Shown here piece by piece: positions 1 to 6,212 of a stretch of 9,513 bases of DNA. This DNA is from Novosphingobium sp. (lineage in GTDB: Bacteria > Pseudomonadota > Alphaproteobacteria > Sphingomonadales > Sphingomonadaceae). The notes beneath the pieces were generated by a model. The model searched no databases, had not been told where the DNA came from, and was given only the letters and a program-made list of their open reading frames with translations. The stretch is from positions 1 through 9,513 of the forward strand of contig VFKS01000276.1 of the NCBI GenBank assembly GCA_009885425.1, written 5' to 3'. Positions within the stretch are counted from its first letter, which is position 1. The number at the start of each line of letters is the position of its first letter. A program made the translations under genes and the position numbers.

Positions 1-2
1 CG

Positions 3-101
3 GTCGTCGACTACGTCGAATCGCTCGGCGGCTCAGCGTTCAAGGTGACCAACCCCAACGCCAGTGCCGGCTGTGGCTGCGGATCCAGCTTCGCCGTATG
101 A
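3..101 (+). CDS. erpA: ErpA-type iron-sulfur cluster insertion protein, C-terminal end (partial)
   Basis: Only the last 32 codons are present; the gene begins outside the window. The reading frame starts at base 3 and ends at a TGA at 99-101. The visible protein ends in [16 protein letters not shown]. The CGCG-S-F tail holds the two C-terminal cysteines that, in A-type carriers (ErpA/IscA/SufA, HesB fold), act with an upstream cysteine to hold and deliver Fe-S clusters to apo-proteins in the cytoplasm. The NPNA...CGCGSSF form resembles ErpA more than IscA (CGCGESF), so ErpA is the preferred name, but a sister A-type carrier cannot be excluded from 32 residues. The xth start follows 70 bases later on the same strand. 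Confidence 0.85.
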   Translation, partial: VVDYVESLGGSAFKVTNPNASAGCGCGSSFAV

Positions 102-171
102 TCTACTCGCCTAACGGCTCGGGCCGGTGTTGCACCAGAGGCTGCGACAGCAGCATCGGACACGAAAAATC

Positions 172-954
172 ATGAAGATCGCCAGTTTCAATATCAACGG
201 GATCAAGGCGCGGCTGCCGCGGCTGCTCGAATGGCTGGAGGAGACGCGTCCGGCGGTTGCCTGTCTGCAAGAAATCAAGACCCAGGACGAAGGCTTTCCC
301 GTCGATGAGTTCCTCAAGCTCGGTTACCACTCGCTGTGGCACGGCCAGAAAGGGTTCAACGGCGTCGCGATTCTGGCTGATGGAGCCACCCCGGTCGAAA
401 TTCAGCGCGGCTTGGCGGGCGAGCCAGAGGACGAGCATTCGCGCTATCTTGAGGCGGAGGTGTTCGGCACCCGCGTCGCCTGCATCTATCTGCCCAACGG
501 CAATCCCCAGCCGGGCCCAAAGTTTGACTACAAGCTGCGCTGGATGGAGCGGCTGCGGACCCGGATGGCCGAAATTGCGGCTGAGGAACTCCCAGCAGTC
601 GTGCTCGGCGATTACAACGTGATCCCGCATGACAGCGATGTCTGGGCGCCTGCGGCAATGGCCGACGACGCGCTGATGCAGGGCGAATCGCGCGATGCCT
701 ATTTCCGCCTGCTCGGTGATGGCTGGACCGACGCACTGGCCACGCATAATCCGCAAGGCGGGGTCTGGACCTATTGGGACTATCAGGCCGGTGCCTGGCA
801 GCGCGACCATGGTTTTCGGATCGACCACGCGCTACTCTCACCGGAACTGGCTGACCGGCTGGTGGCTTGCGGAGTCGACAAGGACCATCGCGGGCGCGAG
901 AAGGCCAGTGATCACGCGCCTGTGTGGGTGGAATTCAAAGCGCTGTCAGCCTGA
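172..954 (+). CDS. xth: Exodeoxyribonuclease III (AP endonuclease)
   Basis: This is a 260-residue exonuclease III of the exonuclease-endonuclease-phosphatase fold, which nicks DNA at abasic sites and removes 3' blocking groups in base excision repair. All expected motifs are visible. SFNINGIKAR lies at residues 5-14 (N7). CLQEIKTQ carries the metal-binding Glu34. YLPNG holds the catalytic Tyr106. LGDYNV holds Asp147 and Asn149. FRIDHALLSP holds Asp218. SDHAPV at 246-251 holds the terminal Asp247-His248 pair. The length is normal for the Xth group (about 255-270). The ATG at 172 is chosen because the family begins with MKIASFN; an in-frame GTG at 127 would add 15 residues unlike the family. 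No strong Shine-Dalgarno sequence is seen. The gene follows the erpA tail on the same strand and faces the SleB-type gene across a long hairpin. Confidence 0.95.
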   Translation: MKIASFNINGIKARLPRLLEWLEETRPAVACLQEIKTQDEGFPVDEFLKLGYHSLWHGQKGFNGVAILADGATPVEIQRGLAGEPEDEHSRYLEAEVFGTRVACIYLPNGNPQPGPKFDYKLRWMERLRTRMAEIAAEELPAVVLGDYNVIPHDSDVWAPAAMADDALMQGESRDAYFRLLGDGWTDALATHNPQGGVWTYWDYQAGAWQRDHGFRIDHALLSPELADRLVACGVDKDHRGREKASDHAPVWVEFKALSA

Positions 955-965
955 CGGCGGGAGGC

Positions 966-1045
966 AGCACCAGCCCGCTTCCCCGGCCCGACCACCCGAT
1001 GAGGTTACCCTGTGGGTGGTCGGGCCGGGGGAGCGGGCTGGTGTT
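966..1045. terminator. Long perfect-arm hairpin between convergent genes; candidate bidirectional terminator or palindromic element
   Basis: Bases 968-997 pair with 1014-1043 over 30 positions with a single G-U wobble (980 with 1031). Two further pairs (967-1044 wobble, 966-1045) are possible. The loop is 16 bases (998-1013). The structure begins 11 bases after the xth stop and ends 27 bases from the stop of the convergent SleB-type gene. Neither side has a T-tract, so it is not a textbook intrinsic terminator. It may still end or protect transcripts from both sides, or be a copy of a dispersed palindromic repeat. No second copy is visible in this window. Confidence 0.6.
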
Positions 1046-1048
1046 ACT

Positions 1049-1072
1049 AGCTATTAGCGAAGGCGAATAGCT
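1049..1072 (-). terminator. Small AT-rich hairpin just after the SleB-type gene
   Basis: The arms 1049-1055 (agctatt) and 1066-1072 (aatagct) are exact reverse complements around a 10-base loop. On the minus strand the structure starts immediately after the TAA of the SleB-type gene. The stem is only 7 bp and lacks a clear T-tract. It is at best a weak terminator, or an accessory to the larger hairpin beyond it. Confidence 0.3.
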
Positions 1073-1723
1073 TTACCGGTAGAAAACGTGGTTTTCGACC
1101 CGGCCGACCCGGCGCAGTTTCCAGCCGGGGCTGACATAGGTCGCGTGGAAGAACAGCGCCCCTTCAACCGGGCTGGACCAGGCGCCCGAATGCGCGATCT
1201 GGGCCACGGCGACGGCATTCTTCCACTGTTTTGAGCCCTTGGAAATGCCGGGCATCGAACGGCCCCGCACGAACGAGAACTGCGAGGGCTGGAAGACCAC
1301 GCCGCAATAGGAGTTGGGGAAGCGGCCTGACTTTGAGCGCGCCACGATCACCCGGCCAACGGCCAGCTGACCCGTCAGCGATTCGCTTTTGGCTTCGAAA
1401 TAGATCGCACCGGCGAGGCAGTGCAGTTCGCGCGGGATTTCAGCCAGCTGGGGCTGGGCCGAAACCATCTGAGCCAGCGAGCCAGCCTTGATCGGGCGGG
1501 CTTCAACTGGCTTGGCTTCCGGCAGGTCTTCTTTCACTTCAACCGCAGGAGCGGGAAGCGTCTCGATGACCGGCTGGGTAATGATCTGGGAGGCCGGTTC
1601 CTGAATAGCGGCAACGGACCCCAAGGTCTGTGCGGCTGCGCCCGAACCGTCGGCGCTGGCAATCACGAATGCAATCATGGTGGCCACGGAAAGTGCTGAG
1701 GCCTGGTGGAGCTTGCGGCTCAT
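1073..1723 (-). CDS. Exported cell-wall hydrolase, SleB family (Hydrolase_2 domain)
   Basis: The 216-residue protein has three parts. Residues 1-32 look like a Sec signal peptide: basic MSRK, a hydrophobic stretch around 10-22, and a likely cleavage near GAAAQ. Residues about 33-98 form a low-complexity linker rich in Pro, Glu and Ala. Residues about 100-216 form a SleB-like catalytic domain. That domain opens with HCLAGAIYFEAKSES, where Glu110 matches the acid of the family motif (Y-x-E-A-[RK]-x-E), and includes SQFSF at 147-151. The family hydrolyses peptidoglycan glycan strands. In non-sporulating alphaproteobacteria such proteins are taken to act in wall remodelling, so spore cortex lysis is not implied. 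The ATG at 1723 gives an intact signal peptide, though the Shine-Dalgarno sequence is weak. The gene lies 196 bases downstream of the DUF1491 gene and may have its own promoter there. Confidence 0.88.
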   Translation of the reverse strand: MSRKLHQASALSVATMIAFVIASADGSGAAAQTLGSVAAIQEPASQIITQPVIETLPAPAVEVKEDLPEAKPVEARPIKAGSLAQMVSAQPQLAEIPRELHCLAGAIYFEAKSESLTGQLAVGRVIVARSKSGRFPNSYCGVVFQPSQFSFVRGRSMPGISKGSKQWKNAVAVAQIAHSGAWSSPVEGALFFHATYVSPGWKLRRVGRVENHVFYR

Positions 1724-1919
1724 AAGAAGTCATTCTTGGGCGGTGGACGCGCCCGCGCAGGATGGTTTGAAGCGAATAGCGGCGAGCCACCTGTTACCCC
1801 AAGCCGGAAATCCTGCCGGCTGCCCCCCGTCTGCGTGCTTGCACCACGAACCGAACTGTCCGAGGCCGCAGCCTACGCGTCAAAGAGTGAAGCGCCTTTG
1901 ATTGTGCGGTGCAGCAAAG

Positions 1920-2258
1920 TCAAGTCGCATCGGTGTCTATTCCGATGAACCGTTCACCATCCGCGATATCCAGTTCAATAATCCACAGATCCGGGTCGCG
2001 ACCGCGGCAGCGATCGAGGTATTCGCCAAATTCGAATGGGTTTTCAGCATCTTGGGACCTTGTCGTGGTCCAGATCCGGCCACCCTGGGCGTCGGGAACC
2101 CGCTCAAACAACCGCGCATTTCCGCCCTTTTCGGCCAAAACGACCAGGATTGTTCCGGCTTCGCGTTCGCCCTTGTTAAGCACAGCAGCGAATCCGCCCG
2201 CGGCATGAACCGCACGGATCAGGCCCGCCACTTCGAGGTGGGCGGGTAGCCGCGTGAT
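1920..2258 (-). CDS. DUF1491 family protein, probable ATC start codon
   Basis: The frame encodes a small protein with AGLIRAVHAAGGFAAVLNKG near the N-terminus, then EAGTILVVL in the middle and DPDLWIIELD near the C-terminus. I recognise this as the alphaproteobacterial DUF1491 family, of unknown function. Only a GTG at 2231 is a standard start (103 aa), but the frame stays family-like upstream of it (TRLPAHLEV). The codon where the family's initiating Met would fall is ATC at 2256-2258. It shares its A with the ptsN TAA stop and lies 9 nt after AAGGA. I place the start there (112 aa, typical length). The alternatives are initiation at GTG 2231 without a good ribosome binding site, or a base error changing ATG to ATC. 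Tight overlap with ptsN suggests translational coupling. Confidence 0.75.
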   Translation of the reverse strand: MTRLPAHLEVAGLIRAVHAAGGFAAVLNKGEREAGTILVVLAEKGGNARLFERVPDAQGGRIWTTTRSQDAENPFEFGEYLDRCRGRDPDLWIIELDIADGERFIGIDTDAT

Positions 2259-2719
2259 TACGCAGCGTCCTTTTCGATCGAGTTCGACAGCAGCGCATAG
2301 AGCGCCTCTGCCCCCGGCGCTTCGCCCAGCGCGCGGTGCATCGCCTCATCTCGCATCAAGCGGCTGATCGCGGCCAGCGCGTGCAGGTGCGCGGCGCCAG
2401 CGGCCTCGGGCGAAAGCAGCCCGAACACCAGATCGACCGGCATGCCGTCAGCGGCATCAAACGCAACCGGCGTGGTCAGCCGCAGAAATGCCCCAACCGG
2501 ACGACTGAGATCGGGAATCCGGGCATGCGGGATCGCCACGCCGCGGCCAAAACCAGTGCTGCCCAGTTTCTCACGCTCTTCGATGCGTTCGAGCACCAAT
2601 ACCGGATTAAGCCCGTAGACGCCCGCGAATCGCTGCGAAAGCTGCTCAAGAACGGCCTGCTTGCTGTCGGCTACGATAGTGCCGACCGCTTCGGGCATCA
2701 GGGAAAAAAGTTCAGTCAT
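2258..2719 (-). CDS. ptsN: Nitrogen-PTS EIIA component, PtsN (EIIANtr)
   Basis: The 153-residue protein is a PTS EIIA type 2 domain. The phosphorylated histidine is His65 in GRGVAIPHARIPDL, preceded by EREKLGSTGFG, the family signature. Further conserved parts are MPVDLVFGLLSPEAAGAAHLHALA (about 93-116) and ALYALL near the end. EIIANtr receives phosphate from the PEP-EINtr-NPr chain and regulates targets such as K+ transport and stress or metabolic enzymes rather than moving sugar. The ATG at 2719 is chosen because family members begin close to this point; a GTG at 2806 would add 29 unrelated residues. No strong Shine-Dalgarno sequence is visible. The order hpf-ptsN matches the rpoN-hpf-ptsN cluster of many proteobacteria, although rpoN is absent here. 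The stop overlaps the DUF1491 start. Confidence 0.94.
   Translation of the reverse strand: MTELFSLMPEAVGTIVADSKQAVLEQLSQRFAGVYGLNPVLVLERIEEREKLGSTGFGRGVAIPHARIPDLSRPVGAFLRLTTPVAFDAADGMPVDLVFGLLSPEAAGAAHLHALAAISRLMRDEAMHRALGEAPGAEALYALLSNSIEKDAA
2268..2272 (-). promoter_or_regulatory. Ribosome binding site AAGGA for the DUF1491 gene
   Basis: On the minus strand AAGGA lies inside the last codons of ptsN. Nine bases separate it from the ATC at 2258-2256. No comparable purine-rich sequence precedes the GTG at 2231, so this site favours the upstream ATC as the real start. Confidence 0.5.
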
Positions 2720-2747
2720 TTCAGACGATTTATCCAAATAGGGGGCG

Positions 2748-2773
2748 GCAAGCGCGGGGTGTTCCGCGCTTGC
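2748..2773 (-). terminator. 10-bp hairpin between hpf and ptsN, possible attenuator or RNA-processing stem
   Basis: Bases 2748-2757 (gcaagcgcgg) and 2764-2773 (ccgcgcttgc) are exact reverse complements around a 6-base loop. On the minus strand the hairpin stands in the 116-base gap after hpf and ends 28 bases before the ptsN start codon. It is followed by a C-rich stretch and a short TTT, not a full T-tract. It could lower expression of ptsN relative to hpf, or stabilise the hpf mRNA end. Confidence 0.4.
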
Positions 2774-2835
2774 AAGGACTGCCACTGCTAGATCCCCCTC
2801 GCCCACCGGATCAGCGGGCGCCTTTAGCCTGCGCT

Positions 2836-3402
2836 TCAGGAAGGTTCAACCCATCCGATTGAGCCGTCTCCGCGCCGGTAGACCATGTTGTGCTTGCCCG
2901 AACCGGCATTCTTGAACAGCAGCGCATTGGTGTTGCGCAGATCGAGCATCATGACCGCGTCGGAAACCGTCGCTTCGGGCACATCGACCCGGGTTTCAGC
3001 GATGATTACCGGCGCTTCGCTGGTCACTTCTTCGACGGCATCATCGGGTTCGACGAAGACGGTGTAGGACGCTTCATCAGCACGCATGGCGTGGGCCGAC
3101 TGTTCGGAGTGATCGTTGAGGCGCCGTTTGTAGCGGCGCAGCTGTTTGTCGATCTTTTCGGCCGCCTGATCGAGCGCGGCATGGGCGTCTTGAGCAACCC
3201 CAGCGCCTTTCAGCACCAGGCCGTGCATCACATGGGTGACGATATCACAGCGGAACGCGGCTGCGGGCGCGCGGTTGAAAGTGACCGCGCTGGACAGCGC
3301 CTTGGGGAAGTATTTGTCGACAATCGCAGTGAGGCGGTCCTGTGCGTGCACTTGCAGGGCTTCGCCAGTTTCGATCTGATGGCCCGATACGCGAATGTCC
3401 AT
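2836..3402 (-). CDS. hpf: Ribosome hibernation promoting factor, long form (HPF/RaiA family)
   Basis: The 188-residue protein has the two domains of long HPF. The N-terminal ribosome-binding domain spans about 1-100, starting MDIRVSGHQIETGEALQ and ending in a basic helix with KQLRRYKRR. A linker covers about 101-142. The C-terminal dimerisation domain spans about 143-188, with SDAVMMLDLRNTNALLFKN and VYRRGDGSIGWVEP. Long HPF pairs 70S ribosomes into inactive 100S dimers in stationary phase or starvation; short HPF from gamma-proteobacteria lacks the second domain. A strong Shine-Dalgarno sequence (AGGAG, minus strand 3416-3412) lies 9 nt before the ATG and fixes the start. The gene follows dnaQ by 35 bases on the same strand and leads to ptsN across a hairpin. 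Confidence 0.95.
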   Translation of the reverse strand: MDIRVSGHQIETGEALQVHAQDRLTAIVDKYFPKALSSAVTFNRAPAAAFRCDIVTHVMHGLVLKGAGVAQDAHAALDQAAEKIDKQLRRYKRRLNDHSEQSAHAMRADEASYTVFVEPDDAVEEVTSEAPVIIAETRVDVPEATVSDAVMMLDLRNTNALLFKNAGSGKHNMVYRRGDGSIGWVEPS

Positions 3403-3437
3403 GGATACCTTCTCCTGTTACTGCAGCTCGATCGGGC

Positions 3438-4124
3438 TTAGTCGGTCCAAAGCGGGGACTTTACCGTTTCGAGGAATGCGGCGTGTGCCGCGCGTTCAGC
3501 CTCGCTGGCCTGATGCGGCCGGGCGGGACGGAATGGTCGGTCGCGCTTGGGCGCGGACATGGTTTGAACCAGACTGATTTCGGTCTCTGCGGCGAGCGAC
3601 AGGCCGATCTGGCGGCCCCCGGTCAGCTCGACATAGACCTGCGCGAGCAGTTCAGCATCGAGCAGCGCGCCGTGGCGGGTACGGTGGCTGCGATCGATCC
3701 CATAGCGGGTGCACAAGGCATCGAGCGAATTCTTGGCCCCGGGATGCCGCATCCGCGCCATCGCCACGGTATCAATCATCCGTTCGCGCCCCAGCGGCGG
3801 CAATCCGCACATTTCCAGTTCGGAATTGACGAAGCCAAAATCGAACCCGGCGTTGTGGGCGACGAGCTTGGTTTCGTCGCCGAGGAATTCGAGCAGTTCG
3901 GCGACCCGTTCGTGGAACCGCGGTTTGTCCGAGAGGAAGCTGACCGACAGCCCGTGGACCGCCTCAGCAGCAGCCGGCATATCGCGATCGGGGTTGAAAT
4001 AGCCGTGAAAGGTGTTTCCGGTCGAGACCCGGTTAACCATTTCGATACAGCCGATCTCGACCAGCCGATCACCGCCCTTGGGATCAAGCCCGGTGGTTTC
4101 GGTATCGAAAATAATCTCACGCAT
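3438..4124 (-). CDS. dnaQ: DNA polymerase III epsilon subunit, proofreading 3'-5' exonuclease
   Basis: The 228-residue protein is a DEDDh exonuclease. Exo I is [10 protein letters not shown] (Asp7, Glu9). Exo II is [13 protein letters not shown] (Asp95). Exo III is [15 protein letters not shown] (His151, Asp156), so all catalytic residues are kept. The sequence QTMSAP at about 187-192 resembles the clamp-binding peptide after the exonuclease domain in the E. coli subunit. The tail [14 protein letters not shown] resembles the segment that binds the alpha subunit. The length fits true DnaQ rather than a fused or truncated exonuclease. The start ATG at 4124 places FDTETTGL at residues 6-13, as in the family; the ribosome binding site is weak. 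It lies 50 bases after coaE and 35 before hpf, so it is likely cotranscribed with both. Confidence 0.95.
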   Translation of the reverse strand: MREIIFDTETTGLDPKGGDRLVEIGCIEMVNRVSTGNTFHGYFNPDRDMPAAAEAVHGLSVSFLSDKPRFHERVAELLEFLGDETKLVAHNAGFDFGFVNSELEMCGLPPLGRERMIDTVAMARMRHPGAKNSLDALCTRYGIDRSHRTRHGALLDAELLAQVYVELTGGRQIGLSLAAETEISLVQTMSAPKRDRPFRPARPHQASEAERAAHAAFLETVKSPLWTD

Positions 4125-4174
4125 TACCGAACTGATATCTGCCTGTTACGGATCGGTTACAAGGGGGTCGTCGG

Positions 4175-4774
4175 CTATTTTTGCGGTCCAGTGATTGCAT
4201 GGACAAGCCGCTGCACCGCATGGCGCGTTTCGGCCAGGCTGACCCCGGTGTCGATCACGTGGTCGGCGCGCGCCCGTTTTTCGGCATCAGAGATCTGCAG
4301 CTTTAGAATCTGCTCGAATTTCTCTGGCGTCATGCCCGGCCGGGCTAACACCCGTTCGCGCTGCATCGCAGCGGGCGCCGAGACGACCAGCACCGCATCG
4401 AGGCCGTGGTTGCCAGTCTTTTCGAATAGCAGCGGGATATCGAACACGATCAGCGGGGCAGCGGCATTGTCGGCCAGAAAGGTTCGGCGCAATTCGGCCA
4501 CTTCGGGGTGGACGATCAGTTCGAGCTGCCCCAGCGCCGCGGGATTGCCGAACACTGCTGCACCCAACTTTTGCCGGTCCACTCCGGCGGGACCAGTGGT
4601 GCCGGGAAAGGCCCGCTCGATCGGATCGATGCAAGCTCCGCCCGGTCCCTGCAAGAGGTGAACCGCAGCATCGGCATCGAACACCGGCACGCCAAGACCG
4701 CGAAACATCGCTGCGACCGCGCTTTTACCCATGCCGATTGATCCGGTGAGGCCGAGGATGAAAGGTTTAGCCAT
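4175..4774 (-). CDS. coaE: Dephospho-CoA kinase
   Basis: The 199-residue protein catalyses the last step of coenzyme A synthesis, ATP-dependent 3'-phosphorylation of dephospho-CoA. The P-loop is GLTGSIGMGKS at residues 8-18. It is followed by VFDADAAVH (31-39), which carries the substrate-binding and catalytic aspartates. DIPLLFE lies at 112-118. The lid region QRERVLARPGMTPEKF at about 138-153 and the C-terminal ADHVIDTG are both family hallmarks. The length is typical (about 195-210). The start ATG overlaps the aroE stop by one base (TGATG), so translation is probably coupled to aroE. The coaE-aroE pairing, with dnaQ next, is a frequent alphaproteobacterial arrangement. Confidence 0.96.
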   Translation of the reverse strand: MAKPFILGLTGSIGMGKSAVAAMFRGLGVPVFDADAAVHLLQGPGGACIDPIERAFPGTTGPAGVDRQKLGAAVFGNPAALGQLELIVHPEVAELRRTFLADNAAAPLIVFDIPLLFEKTGNHGLDAVLVVSAPAAMQRERVLARPGMTPEKFEQILKLQISDAEKRARADHVIDTGVSLAETRHAVQRLVHAITGPQK

Positions 4775-5628
4775 CAGGTCAACAGGTCCCGCAACTCGCC
4801 GTCGTGTGCGCGCGGTGCGGGCTGCCCGAAGAACTTTTCAAAGGCCACCGCCGCCTGACCGATCAGCATCGCCAGCCCATCGATCGTTTCGAACCCGCGC
4901 CCGCGTGCGCCAGCCAGCAGCGGCGTCTCGAGTGGGTTGGTGACGATGTCATAGACCACACTGCCTGGCGGGACATGGCTGAAGTCGAACACCAAGGGCG
5001 GCTGTCCGGCCATCCCCAGCGGGCTGGCGTTGACCACCAGATCGAGCAGGCCGGCGCGGTCATCAAAGGCAAAGTCGGTGGGCGTAGCGAAATGATCGAG
5101 ACTGACTGCGTGGTGCTCCCCGCGCGGGGCCAGCTCATCAAGCATCGCGCGGGCCTTGGCTGGATCACGCGCAGCCAGCACCAGCGTGAACCCGGCCCCA
5201 GCCAACGCCGCTACGATTGCCCGCGCTGCACCGCCTGCGCCCAGGACCCGCGCCATCCGATACAAATGCGTCTCGTCCAGCCGCGGCAGCAGGGGTTCGA
5301 GAAAGCCGGGGGCATCAGTGTTGAACCCAGTCAACCCGCCATCAGCGCCGCGCACCACGGTATTGACCGCGCCGATCCGGGCGGCCTGCGGATCGACCGC
5401 ATCGAGCTGGGCCAAGGCCGCCTGCTTGTGCGGCATGGTGATGTTGCATCCGCGCCAATCGGGATCGTCGCGGCGCGCGGCAAAGTAGTCCGCAAGCCCA
5501 GCCGCTGTGACATGGGCCGCGCGGTAATCGGCTTCGATGCCCAACTTGTTCAGCCAAAAGGAATGGATCGCGGGGCTTTTCGATTGCGAAATCGGATCGC
5601 CGATCACTTCGGCATAGGCAACCGTCAT
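4774..5628 (-). CDS. aroE: Shikimate dehydrogenase (NADP+)
   Basis: The 284-residue protein reduces 3-dehydroshikimate to shikimate in the aromatic amino-acid pathway. Shikimate-binding motifs are visible: SQSKSP (14-19), NITMPHK (62-68, with the catalytic Lys68), GAVNT (86-90) and GFNTDAPGF (101-109, with Asp105). The NADP-binding part shows GAGGAARAI (130-138) and [15 protein letters not shown] and the C-terminal [16 protein letters not shown], whose Gln contacts substrate in the family, complete the signature. Length and motif order match AroE rather than the quinate/shikimate dehydrogenase YdiB, though the distinction is made by eye. The ATG at 5628 overlaps the maf stop as ATGA, and the stop overlaps coaE, so it sits inside a coupled cluster. 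Confidence 0.96.
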   Translation of the reverse strand: MTVAYAEVIGDPISQSKSPAIHSFWLNKLGIEADYRAAHVTAAGLADYFAARRDDPDWRGCNITMPHKQAALAQLDAVDPQAARIGAVNTVVRGADGGLTGFNTDAPGFLEPLLPRLDETHLYRMARVLGAGGAARAIVAALAGAGFTLVLAARDPAKARAMLDELAPRGEHHAVSLDHFATPTDFAFDDRAGLLDLVVNASPLGMAGQPPLVFDFSHVPPGSVVYDIVTNPLETPLLAGARGRGFETIDGLAMLIGQAAVAFEKFFGQPAPRAHDGELRDLLT

Positions 5629-6212
5629 CCGGGCAACTCCCCTGCTTCGCGCAAACCCTGCAAGACAGCCAGCAGCGGCATGCCCAGTACGGTGAAGTGA
5701 TCGCCCGCCACATTCTCAAACAGCTGCACCCCGCGCGCCTCGATCCGGAACACACCGACACAGCCCGCAACCGCCGGCCATTCATGGCTGAGGTAATCAG
5801 CGATGAATGCTTCTGACAGCACGCGCACATTGAGCCGGGCAAGCGCAGCATGGCGCCAAACCACCACGCCGTCACGGACCAGCGCCGCCGCAGAGTGAAG
5901 CTGCATCTCGCGCCCCGAAAAGAACCGCAGATGCGCCGCAGCTTGCTCTATCGAGCCGGGCTTGTCGAACCGGCGCCGCTCTACCGCGACCAGCGAATCA
6001 CTGCCCAGCACCAATGCGCCGGGATGATCGGCTGAAACAGCCTTGGCTTTGGCCTCGGCCAGGGCAAGAGCGATCTGATCCGCCGGGGCACCAACAAGGC
6101 CGGCCTCCAGCGCGCGCTCATCGAGTTGCGCCGGTTTGGCGGTGTAGGCCACACCGGCAGCATCGAGCATCGCTCGGCGCGACTGGCTTTGTGATGCGAG
6201 GATCAGGCTCAT
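5625..6212 (-). CDS. maf: Maf/Ham1-fold nucleoside triphosphate pyrophosphatase (Maf-like)
   Basis: The 195-residue protein has the Maf opening [14 protein letters not shown] (3-16), the catalytic aspartate region LVLGSDSLV (68-75, Asp72), RFDKPGS (81-87), [12 protein letters not shown] (97-109) and a C-terminal [21 protein letters not shown]. Maf proteins hydrolyse canonical or modified NTPs to NMP and PPi and have been linked to house-cleaning and to division arrest. Several positions differ from the common consensus: GSDSLV where GAD[TQ]-V is usual, and [13 protein letters not shown] where EP-x-x-x-AG-x-Y is usual. This looks like a divergent alphaproteobacterial branch, and its substrate cannot be assigned. 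The ATG overlaps the upstream DUF299 stop as ATGA, and its stop overlaps aroE in the same way. Confidence 0.92.
   Translation of the reverse strand: MSLILASQSQSRRAMLDAAGVAYTAKPAQLDERALEAGLVGAPADQIALALAEAKAKAVSADHPGALVLGSDSLVAVERRRFDKPGSIEQAAAHLRFFSGREMQLHSAAALVRDGVVVWRHAALARLNVRVLSEAFIADYLSHEWPAVAGCVGVFRIEARGVQLFENVAGDHFTVLGMPLLAVLQGLREAGELPG

Noticed and set aside
103..828. Open frame of 241 codons on the minus strand across xth
   Set aside because: It is antisense to xth, whose catalytic motifs are complete. The antisense product has no recognisable features.
1724..1919. Gene or promoter in the 196-base gap before the SleB-type gene
   Set aside because: Small frames here lack family resemblance. 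A TTGACG-like element exists on the minus strand but no convincing -10 box follows at proper spacing. A short 5-bp hairpin at 1803-1820 is too weak to call.
2258..2806. Longer PtsN starting at GTG 2806
   Set aside because: The extra 29 residues are unlike the family, which begins near MTELFSLM. The extension would also run through the intergenic hairpin at 2748-2773.
3342..4661. Open frame of 439 codons on the plus strand across hpf, dnaQ and coaE
   Set aside because: It is antisense to three well-recognised genes and its translation is low-complexity with no family resemblance. Long antisense frames are expected in G+C-rich coding DNA.
4804..5700. Open frame of 298 codons on the plus strand across aroE
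   Set aside because: It mirrors the aroE codons, shows no recognisable domain, and has no ribosome binding site or neighbours in its direction.
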